A stretch of 64,000 bases of DNA from Ruminococcus sp. FC2018 (GCF_000621805.1 NZ_JHXH01000001.1:1-64000), one strand, 5' to 3'; shown: positions 7,624 to 16,599, counted from the stretch's first letter. Notes: generated from the sequence alone by a model not told the origin. Numbers and translations are program-made.

Positions 7624-9399
7624 ATGAACAAACAAGAATCTGATGTTCTGATGGCGCTCCTCTCAGAGCCGTTCATTAACCAGCGAATACTATCTGAGAC
7701 ATCGGGGCATAGCCTTGGTGTAGTCAATCGATCACTCAAAAGCTTGAAAAATCAGGGCTATATTGACGATAGTATTTGTCTTACAACAAAAGCATTAAAT
7801 GAGTGTAATTCGAAAGCTCCTAAAAATGCAATTATACTTGCAGCAGGCTTTGGTATGAGAATGGTGCCGATAAATCTGACCTCGCCCAAAGCAATGCTTG
7901 AGGTCAATGGTGAGCCGCTGATAGAACGCACCATAAAGCAACTGCACGAAGCCGGGATCAGGGACATTACAATAGTTGTGGGATTCATGAAAGAAAAATT
8001 TGACTACCTGATTGATGAGTACGGGGTCAAGCTTGTTGTTAATCCCGAATATGCATCAAAAAACAATCTCAGCTCCCTTGCACTGGTTGTTGACCGTATA
8101 TCTAATACCTACATAATTCCCTCAGATATCTGGTGTGACATAAATCCGTTCCGGTCCCGGGAAATGTATTCCTGGTACATGGTGAGCGATATGGTGGATA
8201 ATGAATCTGATGTTCGGGTCAACAGAAAAATGGAACTTATTAAGATAAACAGGAATGCAGGCGGAAATTCAATGTTAGGTATTGCCTATATGCTTGAAGA
8301 GGATGCTAAAGTAATTCGGGAGAAAATCAAAAGTGCTTCGCAAAGTGGTGAACATGACGGAGATTTCTGGGAGATCGTACTGTATGAGAACGATAAGATG
8401 ACTGTTCCAGCCAAGGTCGTACATTCTTCAGATGCTGTTGAGATCAACACATATGAGCAGCTGCGGGAGCTTGACGGAGAATCCAATCACCTGAAGTCTG
8501 ATGCGCTTGATGTAATAGCGGATGTATTCAAGGTGGCACTTGAAGATATCGTAGATATAATGGTGTTGAAAAAAGGTATGACTAACCGCTCTTTTCTCTT
8601 TTCAGTCAATGGGGATAAGTACATTATGCGAATTCCCGGAGAGGGAACAGCCCTGCTTATAAACCGTGCTCAGGAGACGGAGGTATTCAGAACAATAAGC
8701 GGTTCAGGACTGTGCGATGACCCGGTATATATCAACCCTGATAATGGATATAAGATCACAAAATACCTAAATGGGGTGAGAGTGTGTGATACTGACAATG
8801 TGGCAGATTTGAAACGCTGTATGAAAAAACTAAGAGATTTTCACAATATGAAACTCAAGGTCGGTCACAGCTTTGATATTTTTGCTCAGATCGAGTTTTA
8901 TGAGAGCCTGTGGAAAGGCAATCCATCGGTATTCAAGGACTACAAACAAACAAAAGCCAATGTTCTGAGTCTGAGAGAGTTCATTGATAAAACAGAGAAA
9001 GAACGGTGCCTGGCACATATAGATGCTGTGCCGGACAACTTTCTATTCTATCAGGACGGAAGCGACGAAAAGCTCCAGCTCACAGACTGGGAGTATTCAG
9101 GAATGCAGGATCCTCACGTTGATATAGCAATGTTCTGTATTTACAGTATGTACAATAAAAATCAGGTCGACAGGCTTATCGATATTTATTTTGAAAACAA
9201 ATGCGACAAAAAGACAAGAACAAAGATATATGCATACATATCTATGTGCGGATTGCTTTGGTCAAACTGGTGTGAATTCAAGCGAAATCTGGGAGTTGAA
9301 TTTGGCGAGTACAGCCTGTGCCAGTACAGGTTTGCCAAGGATTATTATCGTTACGCTCTTAAAGAGATGCAGCGTGCGGAGGACAACAAAAATGAGTGA
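7624..9399 (+). CDS. Winged-helix / phosphocholine cytidylyltransferase / choline kinase fusion (LicC-LicA-like)
   Basis: A 591-residue three-part protein. Residues 1-60 resemble a MarR-type winged helix (NKQESDVLMALLSEP...LKNQGYIDDS). Residues about 66-285 form a nucleotidyltransferase with LAAGFGMRM and SPKAMLEVNGEPLIERTI, as in LicC, which makes CDP-choline from CTP and phosphocholine. Residues about 295-591 form an APH/choline-kinase fold with the catalytic HIDAVPDN (about 464-471) and metal-binding LTDWEYSG (D about 487), as in LicA, which phosphorylates choline. One polypeptide could thus activate choline in two steps. It overlaps the next gene by 8 bp. The substrate could instead be ethanolamine or another amino alcohol; the neighbouring BCCT carrier favours choline. 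The DNA-binding role of the N-terminus is inferred. Confidence 0.85.
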   Translation: MNKQESDVLMALLSEPFINQRILSETSGHSLGVVNRSLKSLKNQGYIDDSICLTTKALNECNSKAPKNAIILAAGFGMRMVPINLTSPKAMLEVNGEPLIERTIKQLHEAGIRDITIVVGFMKEKFDYLIDEYGVKLVVNPEYASKNNLSSLALVVDRISNTYIIPSDIWCDINPFRSREMYSWYMVSDMVDNESDVRVNRKMELIKINRNAGGNSMLGIAYMLEEDAKVIREKIKSASQSGEHDGDFWEIVLYENDKMTVPAKVVHSSDAVEINTYEQLRELDGESNHLKSDALDVIADVFKVALEDIVDIMVLKKGMTNRSFLFSVNGDKYIMRIPGEGTALLINRAQETEVFRTISGSGLCDDPVYINPDNGYKITKYLNGVRVCDTDNVADLKRCMKKLRDFHNMKLKVGHSFDIFAQIEFYESLWKGNPSVFKDYKQTKANVLSLREFIDKTEKERCLAHIDAVPDNFLFYQDGSDEKLQLTDWEYSGMQDPHVDIAMFCIYSMYNKNQVDRLIDIYFENKCDKKTRTKIYAYISMCGLLWSNWCEFKRNLGVEFGEYSLCQYRFAKDYYRYALKEMQRAEDNKNE

Positions 9400-10102
9400 A
9401 AAACATACTGTAAAAAGAGCGATCATTCTGGCAGCAGGCAAGGGTGAAAGAATGCACCCGGTCACTATCGATACTCCCAAACCTCTGGTCAGGGTGAACG
9501 GTATAAGAATGATAGATACTGTTATTCAAGGGCTGCATAACAATGGTATAACGGAGATATACGTTGTAGTTGGGTATCTTAAAGAAAAGTTTGAAGTGCT
9601 TTGCAAAGAGTATCCCGGCGTGGTGCTGATCGAAAATCCATACTACGACAGCTGTAATAATATCTCATCATTGTATGTGGCAAGGGAGTATTTAGGTGAT
9701 ACTATTATTCTTGACGGGGACCAGATAATCTACAATGATAAGATATTGTCACCGTACTTCGACAAGTCCGGATATAATGCCGTGTGGACAGATGAACATA
9801 CGGATGAATGGCTGATGACTGTTCGCGAAAATAAGGTTGTGGGCTGTTCACGAACCGGAGGAGAGAAGGGGTGGCAGCTGTACAGCATCTCAAGGTGGAC
9901 TTTTGATGACGGGCTCAGACTGAGAGGGTATATCGAATCTGAATTTGAAAGCGGAAACCGACAGATATATTGGGATGATATTGCGATGTTCTGCCATTGT
10001 GATAAGTTTGATCTTGGTATATATGAAATGAAAAGGGAAGATGTTATCGAGCTGGACAGTTTTGAAGAACTGCAGAAACTGGATAAAAGCTATAAAGGTT
10101 GA
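9392..10102 (+). CDS. LicC-like phosphocholine cytidylyltransferase
   Basis: A stand-alone nucleotidyltransferase of 236 residues with LAAGKGERM near the N-terminus, TPKPLVRVNGIRMIDT, and DGDQII as the metal-binding Asp region; the NISSLYVAREYL segment matches LicC-type enzymes. The start is the ATG at 9392, 9 nt after GGAGG and inside the end of the previous gene. It is a paralogue of the middle domain of that protein, so the operon carries two cytidylyltransferases. They may differ in substrate, or one may have become regulatory. This copy keeps the N-terminal signature and looks catalytically competent. Confidence 0.85.
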   Translation: MSEKHTVKRAIILAAGKGERMHPVTIDTPKPLVRVNGIRMIDTVIQGLHNNGITEIYVVVGYLKEKFEVLCKEYPGVVLIENPYYDSCNNISSLYVAREYLGDTIILDGDQIIYNDKILSPYFDKSGYNAVWTDEHTDEWLMTVRENKVVGCSRTGGEKGWQLYSISRWTFDDGLRLRGYIESEFESGNRQIYWDDIAMFCHCDKFDLGIYEMKREDVIELDSFEELQKLDKSYKG

Positions 10103-10120
10103 TACGGAGGAAGAGTAAAA

Positions 10121-11668
10121 TTGAGTGAGAAAGCAAAAGAACAGAAAACAAAAGGTCGCATTGACTGGCTTGTGACCCTTGCGCCATTTATTATCATAAT
10201 GGGGCTTGCGGGATTGCTTTTTGCATTTCCGGACGGTTCAAACAAAGTGATCGGAAAAGTCAGATTTTTCTTTGGGGATACAATGGGTATATACTACCTG
10301 GTTATTGGTCTGGGAGTGTTGATAGTTTCGGTTTTGCTGGCGTTTTCAAAATATGGTAATATCGTACTGGGAGAGCCTGACGAAAAGCCAAAATACTCTT
10401 TCTTTGCCTGGGGAAGTATGATGTTCACCTGCGGACTTGCAGCGGATATTCTGTTCTATTCTTTTGCAGAATGGGTAATGTACGCTACAAATCCCCACAT
10501 TGAAGAGCTTGGCTCGGTGGACGAATGGGCTGGTGTATTCCCGCTGTTCCATTGGAGCTTTATCCCTTGGGCATTCTATCTTGTGCTTGCTGTTGCTTTC
10601 GGATTTATGCTGCACGTAAGGAAAAGAAACCGCCAGCGCTATTCGGAAGCTTGCCGCCCTGTTCTCGGAAAGCACTCAGATGGCATTATTGGCAGGGTGA
10701 TCGACCTTTTTGCACTGTTTGCATTGCTTGCAGGTACGGCAACTACATTCAGTGTAGCCACCCCGCTTATGGCAAGTATTATCGGTAAGCTTTTTGGCAT
10801 ATCACTCAGCAGAACTACTATAACGATCATTATCCTGCTTGTAACCTGTGCTGTATATACATATGCGGTCCTTCACGGTTTCAAGGGCATAAGTATTCTT
10901 GCAAAGGCGTGTATTTTCCTATTCTTTGGTATGCTTATTCTTGTGCTGCTTATCGGCGGTCAGGGACGGTATATTATTGAAAACGGTTTCCAGTCTCTGG
11001 GCAAAATGGTTCAGAACTTTATTGGTCTGTCTACGTTTACAGATCCCACAAGAACAAGCAACTTCCCCCAGGACTGGACAATATACTACTGGGCATATTG
11101 GATGGTATGGTGCATAGCGGCTCCGTTCTTCATAGGCAATATCTCAAGGGGCAGAACTATCCGTCAGACTATTCTCGGTGGGTATATTTTCGGTGTTGGC
11201 TCAACTATCGTAAGCTTTGTGATACTGGGGAATTATTCGCTCGGTCTGCAAACCTCCAGCGCACACAACTTTATTGAGCAGTACAATGAAAGCGGCGATC
11301 TTTACGGATTGATACTCAATATCATTGATACCATGCCTGCATCTACGTTTATTCTTGTTCTTGTCCTTGTAACAATGATACTCTTTTATGCAACATCATT
11401 TGACTCTATCGCATACACTGCTGCCTGCTACAGCTATAAGAAACTTGGCGAGGACGAGCATCCCAGCAAACCGGTAGAATTGCTTTGGTGTATTCTTCTT
11501 ATTGTGCTTCCGATAGCTCTTGTTTTCTCGGAAAGCTCAATGAACAATATTCAGTCTGTCAGCATAATTTCAGCGTTCCCTATTGGAATAATCATGATAA
11601 TTATGATATGGAGTTTCTATAAGGATGCTAAAAAATATCTGGACGAGAAAAAGCATTTTAATAAATAG
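10121..11668 (+). CDS. BCCT-family transporter (choline/betaine/carnitine type)
   Basis: A 515-residue protein with about 12 membrane helices. It carries the landmarks of the betaine-choline-carnitine family: an aromatic-rich CGLAADILFYSFAEW segment in place of the usual Gly-rich GMGIG...AEP helix, HWSFIPWAFYLVLA, and WTIYYWAYWMVWCIAAPF followed by ISRGRTIRQTILG. It would import choline or a related quaternary amine for the two enzymes encoded upstream, in the place of LicB. The start is TTG at 10121, 10 nt after GGAGG. It is the last gene of the operon and is followed by a terminator. No licD-type transferase is in the window. Confidence 0.9.
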   Translation: MSEKAKEQKTKGRIDWLVTLAPFIIIMGLAGLLFAFPDGSNKVIGKVRFFFGDTMGIYYLVIGLGVLIVSVLLAFSKYGNIVLGEPDEKPKYSFFAWGSMMFTCGLAADILFYSFAEWVMYATNPHIEELGSVDEWAGVFPLFHWSFIPWAFYLVLAVAFGFMLHVRKRNRQRYSEACRPVLGKHSDGIIGRVIDLFALFALLAGTATTFSVATPLMASIIGKLFGISLSRTTITIIILLVTCAVYTYAVLHGFKGISILAKACIFLFFGMLILVLLIGGQGRYIIENGFQSLGKMVQNFIGLSTFTDPTRTSNFPQDWTIYYWAYWMVWCIAAPFFIGNISRGRTIRQTILGGYIFGVGSTIVSFVILGNYSLGLQTSSAHNFIEQYNESGDLYGLILNIIDTMPASTFILVLVLVTMILFYATSFDSIAYTAACYSYKKLGEDEHPSKPVELLWCILLIVLPIALVFSESSMNNIQSVSIISAFPIGIIMIIMIWSFYKDAKKYLDEKKHFNK

Positions 11669-11706
11669 CCGCTTACCTGAGATCGTTGCCGATACTTGAT
11701 AAAAAG

Positions 11707-11738
11707 CCCGCAAGCATTTTTTGCCTGCGGGTGTTTTT
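11707..11738 (+). terminator. Terminator of the choline operon
   Basis: Stem CCCGCAAGC / GCCTGCGGG (one mismatch), then TGTTTTT. Confidence 0.85.
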
Positions 11739-11748
11739 GTACATAAAA

Positions 11749-11770
11749 AAGCGGGGAATTACCCCCGCTT
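11749..11770 (-). terminator. Bidirectional terminator between convergent genes
   Basis: AAGCGGGG / CCCCGCTT stem; on the minus strand it is followed by six T, serving the acetyltransferase gene that ends at 11779. Confidence 0.85.
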
Positions 11771-11778
11771 ATTTTCAT

Positions 11779-12408
11779 TCATCCGAAGATCTGTCCGGGC
11801 AGCTTCAGCTTTTCCTTAGGCGCAAAGCACTTATCAAACGCTTCAACTTCCTCGTCGCTCACATAGTATCCCTTAGGTGTTTGGTATACACCCTTGACAC
11901 CGTCAAGATACCCTGCTTTCAGCTCTTTGCACAGAAAGAAAGACTGGTCTGCGTCTTTTGGCATATCGTGGTAGAATATACCAAACCTTCTGGCATAGTC
12001 AAATCCGCTTTTGCCGTAAAAGTCAATATTGCCTTCAAACAAAACAGCACCAAACCCAAGCTCCACCGCTTTTTCCAGAGAATAGTCAAGCAGCATTTTG
12101 CCCAAGCCTTGTCTTTTTAACTCCGAAGCAATACATATTGGACCCATTGTCAGAACGGGAATATCTGTTCCGTCATCGGAGTTAATAACTGTTTTCATAA
12201 ACATATTCTGTCCGATGATCTGTCCTTGACGGACCATGACAAAGTCAAGCTCTCTGACAAACGCCGGGTCGTCTCGCAGAACATGGATCACATAATGCTC
12301 GCTGCACCCGGGACGATAAACGTTCCAGAAAGATTCTCTCACCAGATTTTCAACCAGTGGGTAGTCCTTGTTTTCTTCCAAACGAATGATGAAGTCATTT
12401 ATATTCAT
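11779..12408 (-). CDS. GNAT-family N-acetyltransferase
   Basis: A 209-residue acetyltransferase with the acetyl-CoA pyrophosphate loop of the family, ICIASELKRQGLGKMLLDYSLEKA at about 95-118, preceded by a beta strand (VLTMGPI). The C-terminal third (FYHDMPKDADQSFF...YQTPKGYYVSDEEVEAFDKCF) is of the type found in predicted N-acetyltransferases of the YhbS kind. The substrate is unknown. The start is the ATG at 12408, 8 nt after AGGAGG; longer readings lack a binding site. It has its own promoter (12568-12596) and terminator and is not part of the folate operon that follows on the same strand. Confidence 0.85.
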   Translation of the reverse strand: MNINDFIIRLEENKDYPLVENLVRESFWNVYRPGCSEHYVIHVLRDDPAFVRELDFVMVRQGQIIGQNMFMKTVINSDDGTDIPVLTMGPICIASELKRQGLGKMLLDYSLEKAVELGFGAVLFEGNIDFYGKSGFDYARRFGIFYHDMPKDADQSFFLCKELKAGYLDGVKGVYQTPKGYYVSDEEVEAFDKCFAPKEKLKLPGQIFG

Positions 12409-12567
12409 TGTTTTTACCTCCTGAAATTTGTTGACATCAAATGCTTTGCAGCGGGAGGCTTTGACAGTAAGCAAACCTCCCGGTCAGCCTGCTATCTCCG
12501 ATGTGTTGGTTCTTTTCAAAAAGACACTCTCCTGTAAATATTATTCAAGCGTTCTGCTTGCAGGATA

Positions 12568-12596
12568 ATTATATCATATTGATCGTAAACTGTCAA
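12568..12596 (-). promoter_or_regulatory. Promoter of the acetyltransferase gene
   Basis: Minus-strand TTGACA (12591-12596), 17-bp spacer, TATAAT (12568-12573), starting only 12 bases beyond the folA stop codon. The transcript has a leader of about 150 bases in which I see no clear structure. Confidence 0.8.
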
Positions 12597-12607
12597 TTAT
12601 AATGGTG

Positions 12608-13132
12608 CTAAATACTGTCTGTGCCCGGACAGACCCGACTTTGCTGCGGTGTGCGTTTGTAGGTCACAAACCGGTATTTAAGACCGTTATGCTCTTTTAT
12701 ATCCGACATCTCAGCGACTTTCCAGTCCTCAAGTGAGTCAAAATCCGGCAGAAAGCTGTCCGCAGGGGATTCGGCAAAGACTTTTGTAATATACGCAGTA
12801 TCGCAGTATTCCATAAGCTGTTTATAAACCTGTGAACCGCCGATCACTACAATATCTTCACTTTTAGTGTTCTGTGTAAGCTCCGCAAGCTCCTTGGTGC
12901 TGTGGACGATCTCCACTCCTTCAAAGACAAAGCTTCTGTTTCTTGTGAGCAGGATATTTCTTCTGCCGCTCAGAGGCTTGACTTTAAGGGACTCAAAGGT
13001 CTTTCGCCCCATGACAACGGTTTTTCCTGCGGTGATCTGTCTGAAAAAGCTCATGTCCTCCGGTATGCTGAAAAGCAGGCGGTTTTTGTACCCGATCCCC
13101 CAGCCTCGGTCGGCACAGGCTATTAGTATCAT
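12608..13132 (-). CDS. folA: Dihydrofolate reductase
   Basis: FolA reduces dihydrofolate to tetrahydrofolate with NADPH. The 174-residue protein has the family pattern: ACADRGWGIGYKNRLLF with the active-site segment FSIPEDMSFFRQIT, the NADPH-binding VVMGRKTFESL and RRNILLTRN, and VIGGSQVYKQLMEYCDTAYIT. The length is normal. The start overlaps the folB-folK stop by 4 bp (ATGA), showing translational coupling. It is the last gene of the folate operon; no clear terminator follows, and the next promoter begins almost at once. Confidence 0.96.
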   Translation of the reverse strand: MILIACADRGWGIGYKNRLLFSIPEDMSFFRQITAGKTVVMGRKTFESLKVKPLSGRRNILLTRNRSFVFEGVEIVHSTKELAELTQNTKSEDIVVIGGSQVYKQLMEYCDTAYITKVFAESPADSFLPDFDSLEDWKVAEMSDIKEHNGLKYRFVTYKRTPQQSRVCPGTDSI

Positions 13133-13947
13133 GACTTTTTAAGCTCTGCAAGCATAGCCGATGCAGTCTTTCCTGTGGCAGGATCAAATGCATACGGGTC
13201 AAGCTCGCAAAGGGGAGCCAGTACAAATTCCCTGTTTGCCATGTCTATATGTGGGATAGTCAGAGTTTCGTCGTGGAACATTATATCGTCAAACAGGATT
13301 ATGTCAACGTCAAGTGTGCGGGGACCCCAGTGTACGGTGCGCTCTCTTCCGGCATTTTCCTCGGCTTGGGAGGTGAGCTTGTGCAGCCGGTGGGGAGTAT
13401 ACAGAGTTTCAAGCTCTACGCAGCAGTTCAGGAATTTATCCTGGTCTGTGTTGCCGTAAGGTTCGGTTTCTATAAGCGAGGAGCTTTTGACTCCACGGCA
13501 GTTTTCATCGTTTCGGATAAATTCTATTGCATCCCTGATGTATTTTTCTCTGTCCCCCATATTTGACCCAAGGGAAAGATACACCTTGCTCCACTTTCTG
13601 TCCACAGTAACGCTTACATATTCAAGGGGCAGCAGTATGGGCGCCCAGGGCTTTTTGACCTCAAGGACAACTCTGCTTATGCGGCTGTACTGCATGAGAA
13701 TATCGTGGGACAGCTTTTCCGCAGCGGTCTCGATAAGCTTGAAGGTATTGTTTTCCATAATTGTTTTTATCAGGTGGCAGATCTGAGAATAGTCCACCGA
13801 GTCGTTTATATCGTCGGTGGATCCTGCCTTTCTTGTATCAAGGTAGATGTGGGCGGAGATGAGAAATTTTTGCCCAAGGACATTTTCCTCCTTCAGCACT
13901 CCGTGGTTTGAAAAAATTTCAAGGTCATTTATTATTATAACGTCCAT
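13129..13947 (-). CDS. folB-folK: Dihydroneopterin aldolase / HPPK fusion (FolB-FolK)
   Basis: A 272-residue bifunctional enzyme. Residues 1-115 are FolB: DLEIFSNHGVLKEENVLGQ, then VDYSQI and LIETAAEKLSHDIL, for cleavage of dihydroneopterin to 6-hydroxymethyl-dihydropterin. Residues about 118-272 are FolK: VYLSLGSNMGDREKYI, TEPYGNTDQDKFLNC and the signature WGPRTLDVDIILFDD, for pyrophosphorylation of the product. Fusions of this kind are known in Firmicutes. It lies 1 bp after folP and overlaps folA by 4 bp, so the products of successive genes act in sequence. Confidence 0.95.
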   Translation of the reverse strand: MDVIIINDLEIFSNHGVLKEENVLGQKFLISAHIYLDTRKAGSTDDINDSVDYSQICHLIKTIMENNTFKLIETAAEKLSHDILMQYSRISRVVLEVKKPWAPILLPLEYVSVTVDRKWSKVYLSLGSNMGDREKYIRDAIEFIRNDENCRGVKSSSLIETEPYGNTDQDKFLNCCVELETLYTPHRLHKLTSQAEENAGRERTVHWGPRTLDVDIILFDDIMFHDETLTIPHIDMANREFVLAPLCELDPYAFDPATGKTASAMLAELKKS

Positions 13948-13948
13948 A

Positions 13949-14755
13949 TTAAACCTTCCCCATTAGTTTTTCTGTCATTATTATTGCTCGCTTGTTTTCC
14001 TTTATATCGTGTACCCTTACAAACAAACAGCCCTTTTGCACGGCAAAAACGGTGGTCACTATCGTTCCTTCGATTCGCTGGTCAGAGGGCAGGTCAAGAG
14101 CAAGTCCGATCATTGATTTTCTCGATGTGCCAAGCAGCACAGGCATTTTCAGTTTATCCAGCACTTCAAGGCTGCCTGTGAGCATAAGATTTTGTTCATA
14201 GCTTTTGGCAAAGCCTATTCCCGGGTCGATCATCAGTTTATCCCTGCTTATTCCCGCTTTGATGGCAATGTCAGTGCTTTTGGAAAGATCCTTGACCACA
14301 TCGCTCAGAAAATCCGTATACACCGGCTCTTTTCTGTTGTGGGTAAGGCAGACGGGAACGCCGTACCTTGCTGCCGTGGCAGCCATTTCACCGCTGTCAT
14401 ACCGCAAGCCCCAGATGTCGTTGATCATGTCTGCACCGCTTTTTATTGCCGCCTCCGCTGTGTCGTGGTGGTAGGTATCTATTGAGATCGGCACATCAAA
14501 GTTCTGCTTTATCATTTCGATAACAGGGCACACACGCTGTATCTCCTCATCTGTGCAGATGTGGGTATAGCCCGGTCGGGTGGATTCGCCTCCGATGTCG
14601 ATAACGTCCGCACCCTGCTGTATCATTTCCTCGGCGTGTTTCAATGCGCTGTCAAGATCGGAGTATCTTCCGCCGTCGGAAAAAGAATCGGGGGTGACAT
14701 TGAGTATACCCATAATATAGGTGTGGTCCTTAAAGTCTTTGTTTCCGATTATCAT
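13949..14755 (-). CDS. folP: Dihydropteroate synthase
   Basis: FolP joins 6-hydroxymethyl-dihydropterin pyrophosphate and p-aminobenzoate and is the target of sulfonamides. The 268-residue protein has MGILNVTPDSFSDGG (metal and pyrophosphate binding), GADVIDIGGESTRPG, ISIDTYH, MINDIWG, DPGIGFAKSYEQN and LLGTSRKSMIG in order. Key residues of the pterin pocket are present. It lies 12 bp after the HD-domain gene. Confidence 0.97.
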   Translation of the reverse strand: MIIGNKDFKDHTYIMGILNVTPDSFSDGGRYSDLDSALKHAEEMIQQGADVIDIGGESTRPGYTHICTDEEIQRVCPVIEMIKQNFDVPISIDTYHHDTAEAAIKSGADMINDIWGLRYDSGEMAATAARYGVPVCLTHNRKEPVYTDFLSDVVKDLSKSTDIAIKAGISRDKLMIDPGIGFAKSYEQNLMLTGSLEVLDKLKMPVLLGTSRKSMIGLALDLPSDQRIEGTIVTTVFAVQKGCLFVRVHDIKENKRAIIMTEKLMGKV

Positions 14756-14767
14756 TTGTCCGTCTCC

Positions 14768-15256
14768 TTAGTATTCAAGGGTCTCGTTTCTTTTGTCCGC
14801 TGCCCAGTTGCACCGGTCATAGGCGGCGCAGTTGAAACACAGCCTTGAAAGCTTATCGGCGGTGCAGAGCAGCCTCTGAAGGTCAGTTGCGCCCTTGGGG
14901 TAGCCGTCATGTCCGTGTGTCCTTATGGCTTTGGTCATTTCAGCTATTTCGGTTTCATCGTAACCGCAGTCTTTAAGTATTACCGCAGCGGTTTTTGCCC
15001 CTGCCTGATTGTGGGATACGCCGTTTTCATACTCCTCGCCCCTGCCGATGTCGTGGAGCAGGCAGGTGGCGTAGATAATATCCTTGCTCAGGCTGCATCC
15101 CTCTTCAAGCGCCATTATGTAGGCTATTCTTGCCACGTCAAAAAGGTGTTCCATACCGTGGCGGCAGAAAATACGGTCGGATTCCTTGTTTTCGATATCT
15201 CTCACCGCTGTTATAAAAAGCTTATGCTTCAGTATCTTGTGGTATCTCAGTTTCAT
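14768..15256 (-). CDS. HD-domain phosphohydrolase in the folate operon
   Basis: A 162-residue HD-superfamily protein. Metal-binding residues can be seen as H in CRHGMEHLFDVA, the HD pair in CLLHDIGRG, and the following RTHGHDGYP and CTADKLSRL segments. It ends with a cysteine cluster (C-x2-C-x6-C: CFNCAAYDRC) that could bind a metal. Its start lies inside folC (35-bp overlap), and it is placed between folC and folP. The context suggests a pterin or nucleotide phosphohydrolase, perhaps removing phosphates from dihydroneopterin triphosphate, but no sequence feature proves that substrate. Confidence 0.8.
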   Translation of the reverse strand: MKLRYHKILKHKLFITAVRDIENKESDRIFCRHGMEHLFDVARIAYIMALEEGCSLSKDIIYATCLLHDIGRGEEYENGVSHNQAGAKTAAVILKDCGYDETEIAEMTKAIRTHGHDGYPKGATDLQRLLCTADKLSRLCFNCAAYDRCNWAADKRNETLEY

Positions 15257-16538
15257 TATTATACTCCCTGTTTACAGTATCTTTTATGTCTTTGAGAAAG
15301 GACAGCGAGCCGAATGCCAGCACCAGATCGCAGCTGCTGTTCATGCATTGAGTCACAGCCTGCTGCGGTGAGGGCATAGCTTTGACGTTGGGGTTATACT
15401 TTGCCACAGCCTTTGCCAGCTCCTGTGCGCTCAGCCCACGCTTGCCCTTTGTGGGAATGGTATATATCCTTTCGGCGCACTTTGCGGTAAGGGCAGCGAT
15501 ACGGTCATAGTCTTTGTCCTTGAAAGTGCCCATTATAAAGGTTATACGCCTGTTGGCAAAGCATTTGTCCAGAGTCTCACGCAGCTTTGCAGCTCCGCTT
15601 GGGTTGTGTGCACCGTCGATAATAAAAGTTGGGGAGCATTCCCTTATGACCTCAAAACGCCCCTGCCACTTTGCAGACCTCAGACCTTTGATAATATCAC
15701 TGTCGGGTATGTTATAGCCTTTTTTTCGCAATATCATGCAGGCATCTATTGCCAGGGCAGCATTTTCCGTTTGGAATGTGCCCAGCAGGGAAAGCTGTAT
15801 GTTTTCAAGCCCTTTATAGGAGAAACTCTGGGCTGTGGGGGAAAAGCTTTGGTCTGTGATAAGCTGTGGGCTGCTTACGGTAAGCTCCGCAGACTGCTCG
15901 GCACAGATCTTTTTCAGCACGCTCATTGCGTCCTCGCTTTGTAAAGCAGTCAGGACGCAGCCGCCTTTTTTGATTATTCCTCCCTTGTGGCAGGCTATCT
16001 CCTCAAGGGTACTGCCGAGGAATTTCGTGTGTTCAAGGCTTATGGGAGTAATGATCGACAGCAGGGAGGTGTCTATAACGTTGGTGGAGTCCTCTTTGCC
16101 GCCCATGCCCACCTCCACAATGGCGATGTCGCAGCCTTTTTGGGCAAAAAAGCAGAAAGCTGCGGCGGTTTGCAGCTCAAACACCGTGGGGTGAGGAAAG
16201 CCGCTTTTTACAATATCCTCTGCGGCGGAGCGGACACGGGTTAAAATCAGCGAGAAGTCCTCGGGGGAGATGTTTTCGCCGCAAAGCTGTATTATTTCAA
16301 GCCCGTCCATGACCGCAGGGGACACAAACCGCCCTGTTTTATAGCCTGCGGTGCGCAGTACACTTTCCAAAAAGCAGCCCACCGAGCCTTTGCCGTTTGT
16401 ACCGGCGATATGTATTATATTAAGTCCTTTTTGCGGGTCGCCAAGTCGGGCACACAGTCTTTTGATGCTGTCAAGCCCGGGGATGATCCCGTATTTTTCC
16501 GCATGGGACAGGTATTTGAGAGTCTGGCTGTAATTCAT
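15222..16538 (-). CDS. folC: Folylpolyglutamate synthase / dihydrofolate synthase
   Basis: FolC adds glutamate to dihydropteroate and to folates with ATP. The 438-residue protein has the Mur-ligase fold: P-loop HIAGTNGKGSVGCFLESVL at about 43-61, the VSPAVMDGLEII segment, VEVGMGGKEDSTNVI, ISLEHTKFLG, QGRFEVI and DGAHNPSGAAKLRETL. It is the first gene of the folate operon, behind a promoter at 16570-16599 and a GGAGC site. A gene for GTP cyclohydrolase (folE) is not in this operon. Confidence 0.95.
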   Translation of the reverse strand: MNYSQTLKYLSHAEKYGIIPGLDSIKRLCARLGDPQKGLNIIHIAGTNGKGSVGCFLESVLRTAGYKTGRFVSPAVMDGLEIIQLCGENISPEDFSLILTRVRSAAEDIVKSGFPHPTVFELQTAAAFCFFAQKGCDIAIVEVGMGGKEDSTNVIDTSLLSIITPISLEHTKFLGSTLEEIACHKGGIIKKGGCVLTALQSEDAMSVLKKICAEQSAELTVSSPQLITDQSFSPTAQSFSYKGLENIQLSLLGTFQTENAALAIDACMILRKKGYNIPDSDIIKGLRSAKWQGRFEVIRECSPTFIIDGAHNPSGAAKLRETLDKCFANRRITFIMGTFKDKDYDRIAALTAKCAERIYTIPTKGKRGLSAQELAKAVAKYNPNVKAMPSPQQAVTQCMNSSCDLVLAFGSLSFLKDIKDTVNREYNNETEIPQDTEA

Positions 16539-16569
16539 ATTCCTGCTCCTGTGAATAGATTATATAGTA

Positions 16570-16599
16570 ATTATACATTAAAGCGCCTTAATATGTCAA
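16570..16599 (-). promoter_or_regulatory. Promoter of the folate operon
   Basis: Minus-strand TTGACA (16594-16599), 18-bp spacer, TATAAT (16570-16575), about 30 bases before folC. Confidence 0.8.

Noticed and set aside
9191-9391. Longer start for the second LicC-like protein inside the preceding gene
   Set aside because: The nucleotidyltransferase fold begins right after ATG 9392, which has GGAGG; the extra 67 residues are out-of-frame reading of the kinase domain.
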